NCBI GenBank assembly: GCA_964609515.1
Contig: CAZSTZ010000030.1
Location: 1 to 39,690 of the forward strand
DNA length: 39,690 nucleotides
DNA from: CALKCV01 sp964609515
Lineage (GTDB): Bacteria > Cyanobacteriota > Cyanobacteriia > Cyanobacteriales > Microcoleaceae
Direction: 5' to 3'
Translations under genes and position numbers: made by a program
Notes under the pieces: model-generated
What the model was told of the DNA's origin: nothing
The model's database searches: none
The model's input: the letters and a program-made list of their open reading frames with translations, nothing else
In this document: one piece after another, positions 1-6,554 of the stretch
Layout: the number at the start of each line of letters is the position of its first letter
How positions within the stretch are numbered: position 1 is the stretch's first letter

Positions 1-62
1 ATCTTGAGCGAGTAGGTGAGACCGGCAAAAATGCTTAATGTACCGATTTTTGTTCAAAAATT

Positions 63-195
63 CCCCCCTTTTGCCTCTTGCCTCTTGCCTTTTGCCTGCC
101 CTTACCACTAAATTTGTTGACCACCTTGACAGCCCTGGCAGTGCGCACCCTACTGGCTATTCCCCATTCCCTATTCCCCATTCCCCATTCCCCAA
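63..195. repeat. short tandem repeats upstream of rsmD
   Basis: Heptamer-like repeats of the TTGCCTC type (about 70-110) and CCCATTCCC type (about 160-195). The same two families recur across the window, for example near 5870, 7790, 24350, 31600 and 34270. No gene is seen before rsmD; an open frame that runs through these repeats is low complexity. Confidence 0.7.
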
Positions 196-197
196 AA

Positions 198-785
198 ATG
201 AGAATTTATGGCAATCGCCAATTAAAAACCTTGCCAGGATTAGCAACTCGCCCTACCCAGGCCCGGGTGAGGGAAGCTGTCTTTAATATCTGGCAAGGCA
301 GTATAACTGGGTGTCGCTGGCTTGACTTGTGCGCCGGTATCGGTTCTATGGGGGCAGAAGCCTTGTGCCGAGGAGCGTTAACAGCGATCGCTCTCGAAAA
401 ATCTGGCCCGGCTTGCGCTCTTATCCGCCACAATTGGCAATTGGTGGCCAACGATTCCCAGGAATTTCGGGTATTGCGGGGGGACGTATTAAAACGGCTG
501 AAGTCTTTGGGAGGAGAGCAGTTCGATCGCATCTATTTCGATCCGCCCTACCAAGGCGATTTATATCAACCCGTGTTAGAGGCGATCGCCACCCAGAAAC
601 TTCTCGCAGTCGAAGGCCAGCTAGCCGTCGAACATAGTCCCCAAGGTTGGGCGATCGAACCCATCCCCACTTTAGAAATTTGTCAGCAAAAAGTTTACGG
701 CAATAGTGCCGTAACTTTTTTTCGTCCCACCGTTCGGGAGGGTGGGGAGTGTGGGGAGGGTGGGGAGTGTGGGAAGACAGGTTAA
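198..785 (+). CDS. rsmD: 16S rRNA (guanine-N2) methyltransferase RsmD
   Basis: RsmD transfers a methyl group from S-adenosylmethionine to guanine 966 of 16S rRNA during assembly of the small ribosomal subunit, in the cytoplasm. The protein (195 aa) begins MRIYGNRQLKTLPG and carries the family's early TRPTQARVREAVFN stretch, an SAM-binding motif DLCAGIGSMGAEAL and the catalytic FDPPY motif in the middle. The ATG at 198 was chosen because the frame further upstream only translates CCCATTCCC repeats and the family starts at this residue. The last 17 residues are low-complexity Gly/Glu/Cys from a GGGGAGTGT-type repeat, so the natural C-terminus has probably been extended by repeat growth. It converges on petG, 76 bases away. 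Confidence 0.93.
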   Translation: MRIYGNRQLKTLPGLATRPTQARVREAVFNIWQGSITGCRWLDLCAGIGSMGAEALCRGALTAIALEKSGPACALIRHNWQLVANDSQEFRVLRGDVLKRLKSLGGEQFDRIYFDPPYQGDLYQPVLEAIATQKLLAVEGQLAVEHSPQGWAIEPIPTLEICQQKVYGNSAVTFFRPTVREGGECGEGGECGKTG

Positions 786-861
786 AAACCTCCCCGCAAG
801 TCCGCCCTTGTCCTCCTTGTCCTCCTTGTCTCCCCACCCTCGCGCCAAAAGGAGGGGGATA

Positions 862-978
862 TTAACCTCCGCCGAGTTTATTGGGACGCTGATACTGTTG
901 GTAAGCAGCAAAAAATAATCCCGCCAGGGTGACGAGAATTAGACCTAAGACGATGCCAGAAAGTAGGGGCTCGACCAC
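862..978 (-). CDS. petG: cytochrome b6-f complex subunit 5 PetG
   Basis: PetG is one of the small single-helix subunits of the cytochrome b6f complex, which moves electrons from plastoquinol to plastocyanin or cytochrome c6 in the thylakoid membrane. The 38-residue product starts MVEPLLSGIVLGLI and ends with the conserved YQRPNKLGGG tail; the stretch between is one hydrophobic helix. The start is GTG; an AAGGAG ribosome site lies 7 bases upstream on the minus strand, which fixes it. The usual family length is 37-38 residues. It is divergent from cytM, so two electron-transfer genes share a 298-base intergenic region. The GTG start and small size make it easy to miss in automatic calling. Confidence 0.96.
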   Translation of the reverse strand: MVEPLLSGIVLGLILVTLAGLFFAAYQQYQRPNKLGGG

Positions 979-1276
979 GTTGCAAACTCCTTTTATTTAA
1001 ACTTTTGTTACTAATTTTTATCCTACAAGCTTTGGCGGCAAAAAAAAATATGATTTAAAAATCAAAAACTAATTTACATTAAATCTTAAAAGTTAATTAA
1101 AAGAGCATCTTAGTGCTGAGGTCGTCCCAAGACGCTTCAATGAAGTCAGAAGCTAGGTTAGACCTAAGGCGGAACCTCTCAAATCTCGACACCTAACCTA
1201 TTTTTCAGAGAAAGTGTTAAGCTTTGTAAAAAGAAATTTAAAGTTTCTTTGAGATAGTTGTCGAGTTCTAAAGATT
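979..1276. promoter_or_regulatory. petG/cytM divergent intergenic region
   Basis: AT-rich 298-base region between the divergent petG and cytM genes. It must contain both promoters, but I cannot assign -10 or -35 boxes with confidence. The stretch 1100-1200 is less AT-rich and contains the near-palindrome AGGTTAGACCTAA. Confidence 0.4.
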
Positions 1277-1657
1277 TTGGATAACCAGTCATCTAATACG
1301 GAAATGGATGTCCTCCTAAAGCGGAGCGCCTTAGTTGGTATAGGAGTGCTGCTCGTGGCTTTATTGGCCATAGCTGTAGTAGGCCAGTTACAGGTCTCAG
1401 ATCCGTATGTCAAAACAGTATTGTCGCTGACAGGGAATCCAGTGCAAGGCCATGCCATTTTTCAAATGAACTGTGCCGGTTGCCACACTTGGCGGAAAGA
1501 CAGCCAAGTAGGCCCAAGCTTAGAAGGAGTATCTCACCGTAAATCAGAGGTGGGCATAGTCGAACAGGTGATTAGTGGTAAAACGCCACCGATGCCCCAA
1601 TTCCAACCTAGCCCTCAAGAGATGGCCGATTTATTGAGTTATTTAAAAACTATCTGA
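1277..1657 (+). CDS. cytM: cytochrome cM (membrane-anchored c-type cytochrome)
   Basis: A monohaem cytochrome c held in the membrane by an N-terminal anchor. In cyanobacteria CytM is linked to stress and low-temperature conditions and to control of electron flow; its exact partner is debated. Visible features are a hydrophobic anchor at residues 17-37, the haem c motif C66-A-G-C69-H70 and a PPMPQF stretch giving the likely axial Met106. The segments NPVQGHAIFQMNCAGCH and QEMADLLSYL match my memory of CytM. The start is TTG at 1277; an ATG at 1304 (MDVLLKR) is an alternative and neither has a clear ribosome site. It is divergent from petG. Confidence 0.88.
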   Translation: MDNQSSNTEMDVLLKRSALVGIGVLLVALLAIAVVGQLQVSDPYVKTVLSLTGNPVQGHAIFQMNCAGCHTWRKDSQVGPSLEGVSHRKSEVGIVEQVISGKTPPMPQFQPSPQEMADLLSYLKTI

Positions 1658-1749
1658 CGGCTGGCCACAGGAAGAGAAAAAAAAGTTGGGTAAATGGGTC
1701 GATAGGGGTTGCAGCAATTCTGATGAGTTTGCTATATTAAATAGTTGTT

Positions 1750-1795
1750 GCCGGTGTAACTCAGTTGGTAGAGTAGTTGATTTGTAATCAATTTG
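1750..1795 (+). tRNA. trnT-UGU: tRNA-Thr (UGU), 3' part lost in gap
   Basis: The 46 bases before the gap fold as the 5' part of a tRNA: acceptor strand GCCGGTG, D-arm ACTC/GAGT with loop AGTTGGTA, then anticodon arm GTTGA-TTTGTAA-TCAAT with anticodon TGT (threonine, ACA codons). The variable loop, T-arm and 3' acceptor are missing because the run of N starts at 1796. It lies upstream of secE, where tRNA genes are common in bacteria. Confidence 0.85.
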
Positions 1796-1895
1796 NNNNN
1801 NNNNNNNNNNNNNNNNNNNNNNNNNNNNNNNNNNNNNNNNNNNNNNNNNNNNNNNNNNNNNNNNNNNNNNNNNNNNNNNNNNNNNNNNNNNNNNN
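1796..1895. other. assembly gap (100 N)
   Basis: Exactly 100 N, a conventional placeholder, so the true length is unknown. It cuts the tRNA-Thr gene. The 20 bases after it form a small hairpin (TTGAGG / CCTCAA, 1896-1915). Confidence 0.99.
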
Positions 1896-1946
1896 TTGAG
1901 GAAAAATTCCCTCAATCGAAAAAAGGTGAGCTACAATGGTAGCATC

Positions 1947-2005
1947 GCGCCTTTAATGGTAGGTCTTTGAAAGCAAAATCGGGGGTTCGACTCCTCCAAG
2001 GTGCA
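1947..2005 (+). pseudogene. tRNA-Trp-like remnant
   Basis: The 3' half looks like a good tRNA: T-arm GGGGG-TTCGACT-CCTCC and acceptor AAGGTGC followed by A. The 5' acceptor GCGCCTT (1947-1953) pairs with AAGGTGC through one G-U pair. The element is only 59 bases, with a collapsed D-arm and no 5-bp anticodon stem; where tRNA-Trp would have TCTCCAAA it reads TCTTTGAA, so the CCA anticodon is absent. A tRNA-Trp usually sits just before secE in cyanobacteria, which is the main reason for the assignment. AATGGTAG occurs twice, 20 bases apart, at the damaged part. This could be real decay or a local assembly error beside the gap. Confidence 0.45.
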
Positions 2006-2173
2006 GTGAATCGAATAAACAAACGAGACATCAAGGCGATGCCACTAGCAGCATCTACTTGTAAATCGGGACGTTGATTTTGTTAGTTATTATCGATTCG
2101 CAGGACTTAAGATGGGCTGAAAAGACAGAAAAGACATCTAAAATCCAAAACCAATATAGGGGGATCGAGAATA

Positions 2174-2434
2174 GTGGTCAAAAAAGAACAAGAAGAAACT
2201 GCAAGCAAGAAGGATGAAAAAACAGGCAAAGAAATCGAACCGGGGAACTCGGGCAGTTTTTTGAGCAGTTTTTTCAGAGGAACCAAAGAAGAATTAGATA
2301 AGGTGGTTTGGCCGAGCAGGCAGCAGCTAATAAGCGAGTCGGTAGCTGTACTGCTAATGGTCATACTCTCAGCCACCATCATCTACTTAGTCGATGAGTT
2401 GTTTAGCTGGGCAGCAGGAAAGGTGTTTGGATGA
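2174..2434 (+). CDS. secE: preprotein translocase subunit SecE
   Basis: SecE is the essential small subunit of the SecYEG channel, which in cyanobacteria works in both plasma and thylakoid membranes. The 86-residue protein has a charged Lys/Glu-rich N-terminus (residues 1-30), the conserved amphipathic FFRGTKEELDKVVWPSRQQL segment and one membrane helix (about 55-75, SVAVLLMVILSATIIYLV), the usual single-helix form. GTG start at 2174. Its stop overlaps the nusG start as ATGA (2431-2434), which points to translational coupling. It is the first protein gene of the secE-nusG-rplK-rplA-rplJ-rplL cluster. Confidence 0.95.
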   Translation: MVKKEQEETASKKDEKTGKEIEPGNSGSFLSSFFRGTKEELDKVVWPSRQQLISESVAVLLMVILSATIIYLVDELFSWAAGKVFG

Positions 2435-3090
2435 TTAATTCAAACAAATCAGAACTATTAACCGAAGAAAACATACAAGCAGATCTTTCAGATGGGGAAC
2501 TTCGCTGGTACGCAGTGCAGGTGGCCTCGGGTTGCGAAAAGCGGGTTAAGGCCAATCTCACTCAGCGAATTCAAACCCTAGATGTTACGGATAGGATTTT
2601 CAAAATAGAGATTCCACATACCCAAGCAATCAAAGTCCGCAAAGATGGCAGCCGCATGAATAGCGAGGAAAAAGTTTTTCCAGGCTATGTTTTGGTACAA
2701 ATGAGGCTAAATTGGGACAGCGAAGAAAAAAAATGGGTAATCGACGACGAAGCGTGGCAGGTTGTCAAAAGCACCCCTAATGTGATTAACTTTGTAGGGG
2801 CAGAGCAGAAGCGTCGCTACGGGCGGGGTCGCGGACACGTCAAGCCCTTGCCTCTAAGTCAGTCGGAAGTAGAAAGAATCTTCAGACGGGCCGAGGAGCA
2901 AGAGGCCGTTGTCAAAGTATCGATGGCAGTGGGCGATCGCATTACGGTACTCTCAGGGCCATTTAAAGACTTTGATGGCGAAGTCATCGAAGTTAGCCCC
3001 GAACGAAATAAACTAAAGGCGTTACTGTCAATCTTTGGACGCGATACGCCGGTCGAATTAGAGTTTAATCAGGTTCAGAAACAGAATTAA
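2431..3090 (+). CDS. nusG: transcription termination/antitermination protein NusG
   Basis: NusG binds RNA polymerase and modulates elongation, pausing and termination; its KOW domain can link to Rho or the ribosome. The 219-residue protein has a short acidic N-terminal extension, the NGN domain from about residue 25 (LRWYAVQVASGCEKRVKANL) with the conserved FPGYVLVQM strand, and a C-terminal KOW domain (GDRITVLSGPFKDFDGEV). The start overlaps the secE stop by four bases and the stop shares one base with the rplK start (TAATG), so the three genes are tightly packed and probably co-translated. Confidence 0.97.
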   Translation: MINSNKSELLTEENIQADLSDGELRWYAVQVASGCEKRVKANLTQRIQTLDVTDRIFKIEIPHTQAIKVRKDGSRMNSEEKVFPGYVLVQMRLNWDSEEKKWVIDDEAWQVVKSTPNVINFVGAEQKRRYGRGRGHVKPLPLSQSEVERIFRRAEEQEAVVKVSMAVGDRITVLSGPFKDFDGEVIEVSPERNKLKALLSIFGRDTPVELEFNQVQKQN

Positions 3091-3515
3091 TGGCAAAAAA
3101 AGTTGTTGCGATCGTTAAGTTGGCCCTTAATGCGGGGAAGGCGAATCCTTCTCCGCCAGTAGGTCCTGCTTTGGGTCAGCATGGCGTTAATATCATGGCC
3201 TTTTGCAAAGAATATAACGCCAAAACTGCCGACCAAGCAGGTACCGTGGTACCAGTAGAAATATCAGTTTACGAGGATCGTAGTTTTACCTTCGTTCTCA
3301 AAACACCGCCAGCGTCGGTTTTAATTAAAAAGGCCGCTGGTATAGAACGGGGCTCTAGCGAGGCCAATCGTACTAAAGTCGGGTCAATCACCCGAGAACA
3401 GTTACAAGAAATAGCCCAAACAAAAATGCCAGACCTTAACGCTAACGACATCGAGGCGGCAATGAAAATTGTAGAAGGGACGGCTAGAAATATGGGAGTT
3501 ACCATCTCAGGCTAA
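3090..3515 (+). CDS. rplK: 50S ribosomal protein L11
   Basis: L11 forms the GTPase-associated centre of the 50S subunit with L10 and L7/L12 and contacts elongation factors. The 141-residue protein has the N-terminal PPVGPALGQHGVNIMAFCKE signature (around residues 22-41) and the C-terminal RNA-binding domain with TKMPDLNANDIEAAMKIVEGTARNMGV. Length and both domains are complete. Its ATG overlaps the final base of the nusG stop. A 122-base structured spacer separates it from rplA. Confidence 0.98.
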   Translation: MAKKVVAIVKLALNAGKANPSPPVGPALGQHGVNIMAFCKEYNAKTADQAGTVVPVEISVYEDRSFTFVLKTPPASVLIKKAAGIERGSSEANRTKVGSITREQLQEIAQTKMPDLNANDIEAAMKIVEGTARNMGVTISG

Positions 3516-3551
3516 AACCAAATCTGCTAAGATAGAAAATCTTGGTAAAAG

Positions 3552-3627
3552 GCTAATGGCTGTTATCGGCCAAAGCCGAGTAAAACGATATAGGGGGAGA
3601 AGCATTGCTTCGTCACTACCCATTAGC
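3552..3627 (+). promoter_or_regulatory. structured leader before rplA, candidate L1-binding site
   Basis: GCTAATGG (3552-3559) pairs with CCATTAGC (3620-3627), closing a roughly 76-base domain. Inside are a hairpin TCGGC-CAAA-GCCGA and a second GAAGC-ATT-GCTTC. The closing stem is followed at once by GGAG, the likely ribosome site of rplA at 3638. Known biology: L1 represses its own mRNA in many bacteria, usually by binding a mimic of its 23S site. The proposal that this hairpin is that site is inference from position and structure. Confidence 0.5.
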
Positions 3628-3637
3628 GGAGTAAAAA

Positions 3638-4354
3638 ATGCCAAAAAAAATATCCCGTCGATTGCACGGACTCAGAGAGAAGGTAGAACCTCGGCCTTAC
3701 GAAGTGTTAGAAGCCATCAACCTTCTCAAAGAAACAGCTACAGCAAAATTTCCCGAAGCGGCAGAAGCTCATATCCGCTTGGGAATAGACCCGAAATATA
3801 CGGACCAACAATTGCGGACAACGGTAACTTTACCGAAAGGAACGGGCCAAACTATCCGTATCGCAGTTTTGGCTAAGGGTGAAAAAGTTAACGAAGCTTT
3901 AGAAGCGGGTGCAGACAGAGCTGGCTCCGAGGAATTGATTGATGAGATTTCTGGGGGGATGATGGACTTCGATCGCCTAATAGCCACGCCGGATATGATG
4001 CCTAAAGTGGCTAAACTAGGTCGCTTGTTAGGTCCGAGGGGTCTAATGCCATCCCCCAAGGGAGGAACGGTTACGGCAGATGTGGCCCAGGCTATCTCCG
4101 ATTTTAAAGGAGGTAAGCTGGAGTTTAGGGCAGATAGAACTGGTATCGTTCATGTGATGTTCGGCAAAGCTACTTTCTCAGGGGAAGATTTGTTAATCAA
4201 CCTCAAAGCGTTACAAGAATGTATCGACAGAAACCGTCCTGCGGGTGCAAAAGGTCGCTTTTGGCGTAGCGTTTTTGTATCGGCGACGATGGGGCCGGGA
4301 ATTGAAGTCGAGGTTAGTTCTTTGCGCGATCTGAAATTAGGTCAAGCGGCATAA
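3638..4354 (+). CDS. rplA: 50S ribosomal protein L1
   Basis: L1 builds the mobile L1 stalk that helps deacylated tRNA leave the E site, and often represses its own operon. The 238-residue protein contains the signature RLLGPRGLMPSPKGGTVT near the middle and the KGGKLEFRADRTGIVHVMFGK segment that follows. The ATG at 3638 follows a GGAG ribosome site at the foot of the leader hairpin. The stop codon sits at the edge of a roughly 93-base inverted-repeat element that fills the first part of the rplA-rplJ spacer. Confidence 0.98.
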   Translation: MPKKISRRLHGLREKVEPRPYEVLEAINLLKETATAKFPEAAEAHIRLGIDPKYTDQQLRTTVTLPKGTGQTIRIAVLAKGEKVNEALEAGADRAGSEELIDEISGGMMDFDRLIATPDMMPKVAKLGRLLGPRGLMPSPKGGTVTADVAQAISDFKGGKLEFRADRTGIVHVMFGKATFSGEDLLINLKALQECIDRNRPAGAKGRFWRSVFVSATMGPGIEVEVSSLRDLKLGQAA

Positions 4355-4446
4355 GGGACTTGTGCAAAAATAAACTACCAGTTTCTTGTAGGTAGGGCGC
4401 GGGGGAACCGAAATCAGCGGTATCGCGATTTATTGCAAGTCCCTAA
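4354..4446. repeat. inverted-repeat element after rplA
   Basis: The left end AGGGACTTGTGCAAAAATAA and the right end TTATTGCAAGTCCCT are imperfect inverted repeats about 93 bases apart, with no coding capacity between. It looks like a miniature transposable element or a transposon-end remnant. No clear target duplication is seen. It separates rplA from the L10 leader inside a highly conserved operon. Confidence 0.5.
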
Positions 4447-4485
4447 TCTGTAATTAGCAACTGAAAAAATAAAATCAAAAAATCG

Positions 4486-4650
4486 AAGAGCTGAAGACAG
4501 CAGGCGCTATGAGCTTAATTTCCTGCCGAGGTTCTTAGAGTTAAAAATTCAAAATTACTCGGGCAATTAAGGGTGGAGAAAACCCTTAATTGAGGTGCGA
4601 TTTTGCGTTTTTAATTCTAAGCCCCGGCGGAAGAACGTCGGGGCTTTTGG
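4486..4650 (+). promoter_or_regulatory. ribosomal protein L10 leader (rplJ-rplL autoregulation)
   Basis: The sequence AGAGCTGAAGACAGCAGG, then CCTGCCGAGGTT after about 18 bases, matches the L10 leader consensus as I recall it: GCAGG (4500-4504) pairs with CCTGC (4522-4526) around the conserved kink-turn region. Established knowledge: the L10-(L7/L12) complex binds this RNA and shuts down synthesis of its own genes. Downstream are an 11-bp hairpin (4564-4592) and an intrinsic terminator (4620-4650), so control here is probably by transcription attenuation. Confidence 0.8.
4564..4592 (+). promoter_or_regulatory. 11-bp hairpin between L10 leader and terminator
   Basis: CAATTAAGGGT (4564-4574) and ACCCTTAATTG (4582-4592) form a perfect 11-bp stem with a 7-base loop. 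It lies between the L10-binding core and the terminator and could be the alternative (antitermination) structure. That role is inference. Confidence 0.55.
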
Positions 4651-4655
4651 TTTTT
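4620..4655 (+). terminator. intrinsic terminator/attenuator upstream of rplJ
   Basis: AGCCCCGGCG (4620-4629) pairs with CGTCGGGGCT (4636-4645) around a GAAGAA loop, followed by TTTTGGTTTTT. A strong stem and T-run only 40 bases before the rplJ start fit an attenuator controlled by the L10 leader. Confidence 0.8.
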
Positions 4656-4696
4656 AGAGGGTTTTGATAGACCGATAAAGGAGGTGAAAAAGAAGA

Positions 4697-5266
4697 ATGG
4701 GCAAAACGAAAAAAGAGAAACAGGTGATGTTGGAGGAGCTCAAGCAAACTTTGAGCGAAGCCGAATTAGTGGTAGCGATCGACTATAAAGGATTATCTGT
4801 GGCGGAAATTACCAATTTGCGGCGGCGTCTTCTGGAGAAAGGCAGCAGTTGCACGGTAGCAAAAAACACCATCATGGGTCGTGCCATTAAAGACGATAGT
4901 ACCTGGGAGCCCATGCAGGAATTACTAAAAGGTCCAAATGCTTTCCTGTTTCTAAAAGACGATTTGGGCGCGGGGATTAAAGCTTACCAAGAATTCCAAA
5001 AAGCCACTAAGAAAACCGAGTTTAAAGGTGGCGTGATGGAAGGCAGGTTGCTCGACGAGGCAAGTGTGAAGGCGATCGCCGACTTACCGTCTAAGGAAGA
5101 GTTAATGGGTCAAGTGGCAGGTGCCATTAATAACGTGGCTACCAAGCTTGCCGTTGGTCTCAATGCCGTACCTACGAAAGTTGCTGTGGGCATTAAGGAA
5201 GTTCCTGCTTCTCTCAACAGGGCTATAGCTGCGATCGCGGCGAAGGAAGAAGGGGACGCTGCTTAG
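4697..5266 (+). CDS. rplJ: 50S ribosomal protein L10
   Basis: L10 anchors the L7/L12 dimers at the base of the ribosomal stalk and, with them, represses this operon through the upstream leader. The 189-residue protein has the family segment VVAIDYKGLSVAEITNLRRR followed by the VAKNTIMGRA stretch. Its C-terminal region is the helical platform for L7/L12 dimers. The ATG follows a very strong ribosome site, AAAGGAGGTGA. The protein is complete, with a normal length. Confidence 0.97.
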   Translation: MGKTKKEKQVMLEELKQTLSEAELVVAIDYKGLSVAEITNLRRRLLEKGSSCTVAKNTIMGRAIKDDSTWEPMQELLKGPNAFLFLKDDLGAGIKAYQEFQKATKKTEFKGGVMEGRLLDEASVKAIADLPSKEELMGQVAGAINNVATKLAVGLNAVPTKVAVGIKEVPASLNRAIAAIAAKEEGDAA

Positions 5267-5277
5267 AGGATCGGTCA

Positions 5278-5310
5278 AGAAACCAGGTTTTTTGAAAAAA
5301 CCTGGTTTCT
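5278..5310. repeat. palindromic repeat, copy 1
   Basis: A near-perfect palindrome, AGAAACCAGGTTTTTT then GAAAAAACCTGGTTTCT. It belongs to a family of eight copies in the window. This copy lies in the rplJ-rplL spacer in inverse orientation: it is preceded by CGGTCA and followed by GAGATACC, where forward copies have GGTATCTC before and TTGACCG after. Confidence 0.85.
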
Positions 5311-5356
5311 GAGATACCAAAAAACCGAGCGTTCGCGCCAATTACTTGAAGCGGTC

Positions 5357-5406
5357 GTAATGGGAAATAAGTAGTAAAACTTCAAGTCATTTGAAGCTCC
5401 CATTAC
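5357..5406. repeat. nested inverted repeat before rplL
   Basis: The outer arms GTAATGGGA (5357-5365) and TCCCATTAC (5398-5406) enclose an inner hairpin CTTCAA-GTCAT-TTGAAG. The RNA would form a two-part stem ending 46 bases before the rplL start. It could act in processing or differential expression of rplL relative to rplJ, or simply be repeat-derived. Confidence 0.55.
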
Positions 5407-5452
5407 CCATTACCAAAAACTAACAACTTACAAACACAACAGGAGATTATCA

Positions 5453-5851
5453 ATGTCTGCAAAAACTGACGAAATTCTCGAACAACTTAAGTCTCTTTCT
5501 CTGTTAGAAGCATCTGAGTTAGTCAAACAAATTGAAGAAGCTTTTGGCGTGAGCGCTGCTGCCCCTGCTGGCGGCATGATGATGCCGATGGCAATGGCAG
5601 GAGGTCCTGCTGCTGCTGCTGAGGAAGTCGAAGAGAAAACCGAATTTGATGTGATTCTCGAAGAGTTCCCCGCCGATAAGAAAATTGCCATCCTTAAAGT
5701 GGTTCGCGGTATCACCGGTCTGGGTCTGAAGGAAGCTAAGGATCTAGTAGAAAGCGTACCCAAACCACTTAAGGAAGGGGTTGCTAAGGATGCGGCTGAA
5801 GACGTTAAGAAACAATTGGAAGAAGCAGGCGCTAAAGTGACTGTTAAATAG
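5453..5851 (+). CDS. rplL: 50S ribosomal protein L7/L12
   Basis: L7/L12 forms the multi-copy stalk that recruits translational GTPases. The 132-residue protein shows the N-terminal dimerisation domain (DEILEQLKSLSLLEASELVKQ), a flexible hinge rich in Ala, Gly and Met (about residues 37-60) and the conserved C-terminal domain with EKTEFDVILEEFPADKKIAILKVVR and GLGLKEAKDLVE. An AGGAG ribosome site lies 7 bases before the ATG. A two-way terminator follows at 5976-6013. Confidence 0.98.
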   Translation: MSAKTDEILEQLKSLSLLEASELVKQIEEAFGVSAAAPAGGMMMPMAMAGGPAAAAEEVEEKTEFDVILEEFPADKKIAILKVVRGITGLGLKEAKDLVESVPKPLKEGVAKDAAEDVKKQLEEAGAKVTVK

Positions 5852-5975
5852 ACTTCTTACAGAAGTCAGGCAAGAGGCAAAAGGCAAGAGGCAAAAGGGG
5901 ATTAAATTCTTGATTTCAGCTCTTGAATTGATTTAATTTTGACCTTTGCAAAAGCTCTAATAGTTTAAGTCTGCG

Positions 5976-6013
5976 AAAAAAAAGGGAGTGCGCGTGGCGC
6001 ACCCTTTTTTTTT
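5976..6013. terminator. bidirectional intrinsic terminator
   Basis: An A-run, then AAGGGAGTGCGC, loop GTG, GCGCACCCTT and a T-run of nine. The stem is flanked by A on one side and T on the other, so it can stop both the ribosomal operon and the convergent YgiT-type gene. The T-run overlaps the stop codon of that gene (6012-6014). Confidence 0.85.
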
Positions 6014-6254
6014 ATGCTACTTCAAAAGAACGTCCGGTCGGTTTAAATTCTTCTGTTTCTTGACGCTCTAATTTAGTTTTAATGTTCTCGAACAGTCTGA
6101 TTGTTTCTAGGGGAAAATATCTTTCCCCGCCACGCTGGCAAACTGTAGCGTTTACTTTAACCGTCGCAGTGTGACCGCCACCGCGCACGATTTCTGTTAC
6201 TTCTTTTTCTACCATTTCGCCACCGCAGACTGGGCATTTGTCAAAAAGCATCAT
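6012..6254 (-). CDS. YgiT/MqsA-type zinc finger domain protein
   Basis: A small protein (80 aa) resembling the N-terminal zinc-binding domain of MqsA/YgiT antitoxins, which in many genomes pairs with a small RNase-like toxin. It has C7-P-V-C10, then VCQRGGERYF where the family normally has a second C-x-x-C; here the last ligand is Gly42, so zinc binding may be weakened or lost. The start ATG at 6254 has AAGGAG 9 bases upstream. No DUF4258-like or MqsR-like toxin gene adjoins it, and it lacks the helix-turn-helix half of full MqsA, so it is an orphan here. A toxin-antitoxin role is inference only. Confidence 0.75.
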   Translation of the reverse strand: MMLFDKCPVCGGEMVEKEVTEIVRGGGHTATVKVNATVCQRGGERYFPLETIRLFENIKTKLERQETEEFKPTGRSFEVA

Positions 6255-6286
6255 GGTTAATTTCTCCTTATAATAATCGGTATCTC

Positions 6287-6319
6287 AGAAACCCGGTTTT
6301 TTGGAAAAACCGGGTTTCT
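6287..6319. repeat. palindromic repeat, copy 2
   Basis: AGAAACCCGGTTTTTT then GGAAAAACCGGGTTTCT, preceded by GGTATCTC and followed by TGACCG. It is in the forward orientation of the family and lies just upstream of the YgiT-type gene on its promoter side. Confidence 0.85.
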
Positions 6320-6410
6320 TGACCGCCTCTCTAGAGAAATAGTGACTTGTTTTTTCAACTGTTTGGCAAAGGGATTAGGTCTTTTTCTCATTTTTGAAAG
6401 GTCGTATTCT

Positions 6411-6527
6411 GGTTCCATAAAAATTTGGTGTGCGGTGCGCACCCTACAGGTTACTGGTTCCATAAAAATGTGGTGCGCGGTGCGCACCCTACAGGTTACA
6501 ATTGGTAGGGTGCGCATTGCGCACCAA
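6411..6527. repeat. tandem GGTGCGCACCCTAC repeats
   Basis: Two tandem copies of a roughly 45-base unit starting GGTTCCATAAAAAT and containing GGTGCGCACCCTACAGG (6411-6455 and 6456-6499), followed by an inverted partial copy (GGTAGGGTGCGCATTGCGCACC). The units are rich in GTGCGCAC palindromes. This is an intergenic repeat with no coding function seen. Confidence 0.8.
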
Positions 6528-6554
6528 TACTTTTTTTTATTACCAATAACCAAA

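Noticed and set aside
1923..2005. A full-length or permuted tRNA starting near GGTGAGCTACAATGG
   Set aside because: No 5' acceptor strand there pairs with the 3' end AAGGTGC; only GCGCCTT at 1947 does, so the 59-base remnant is the better reading.
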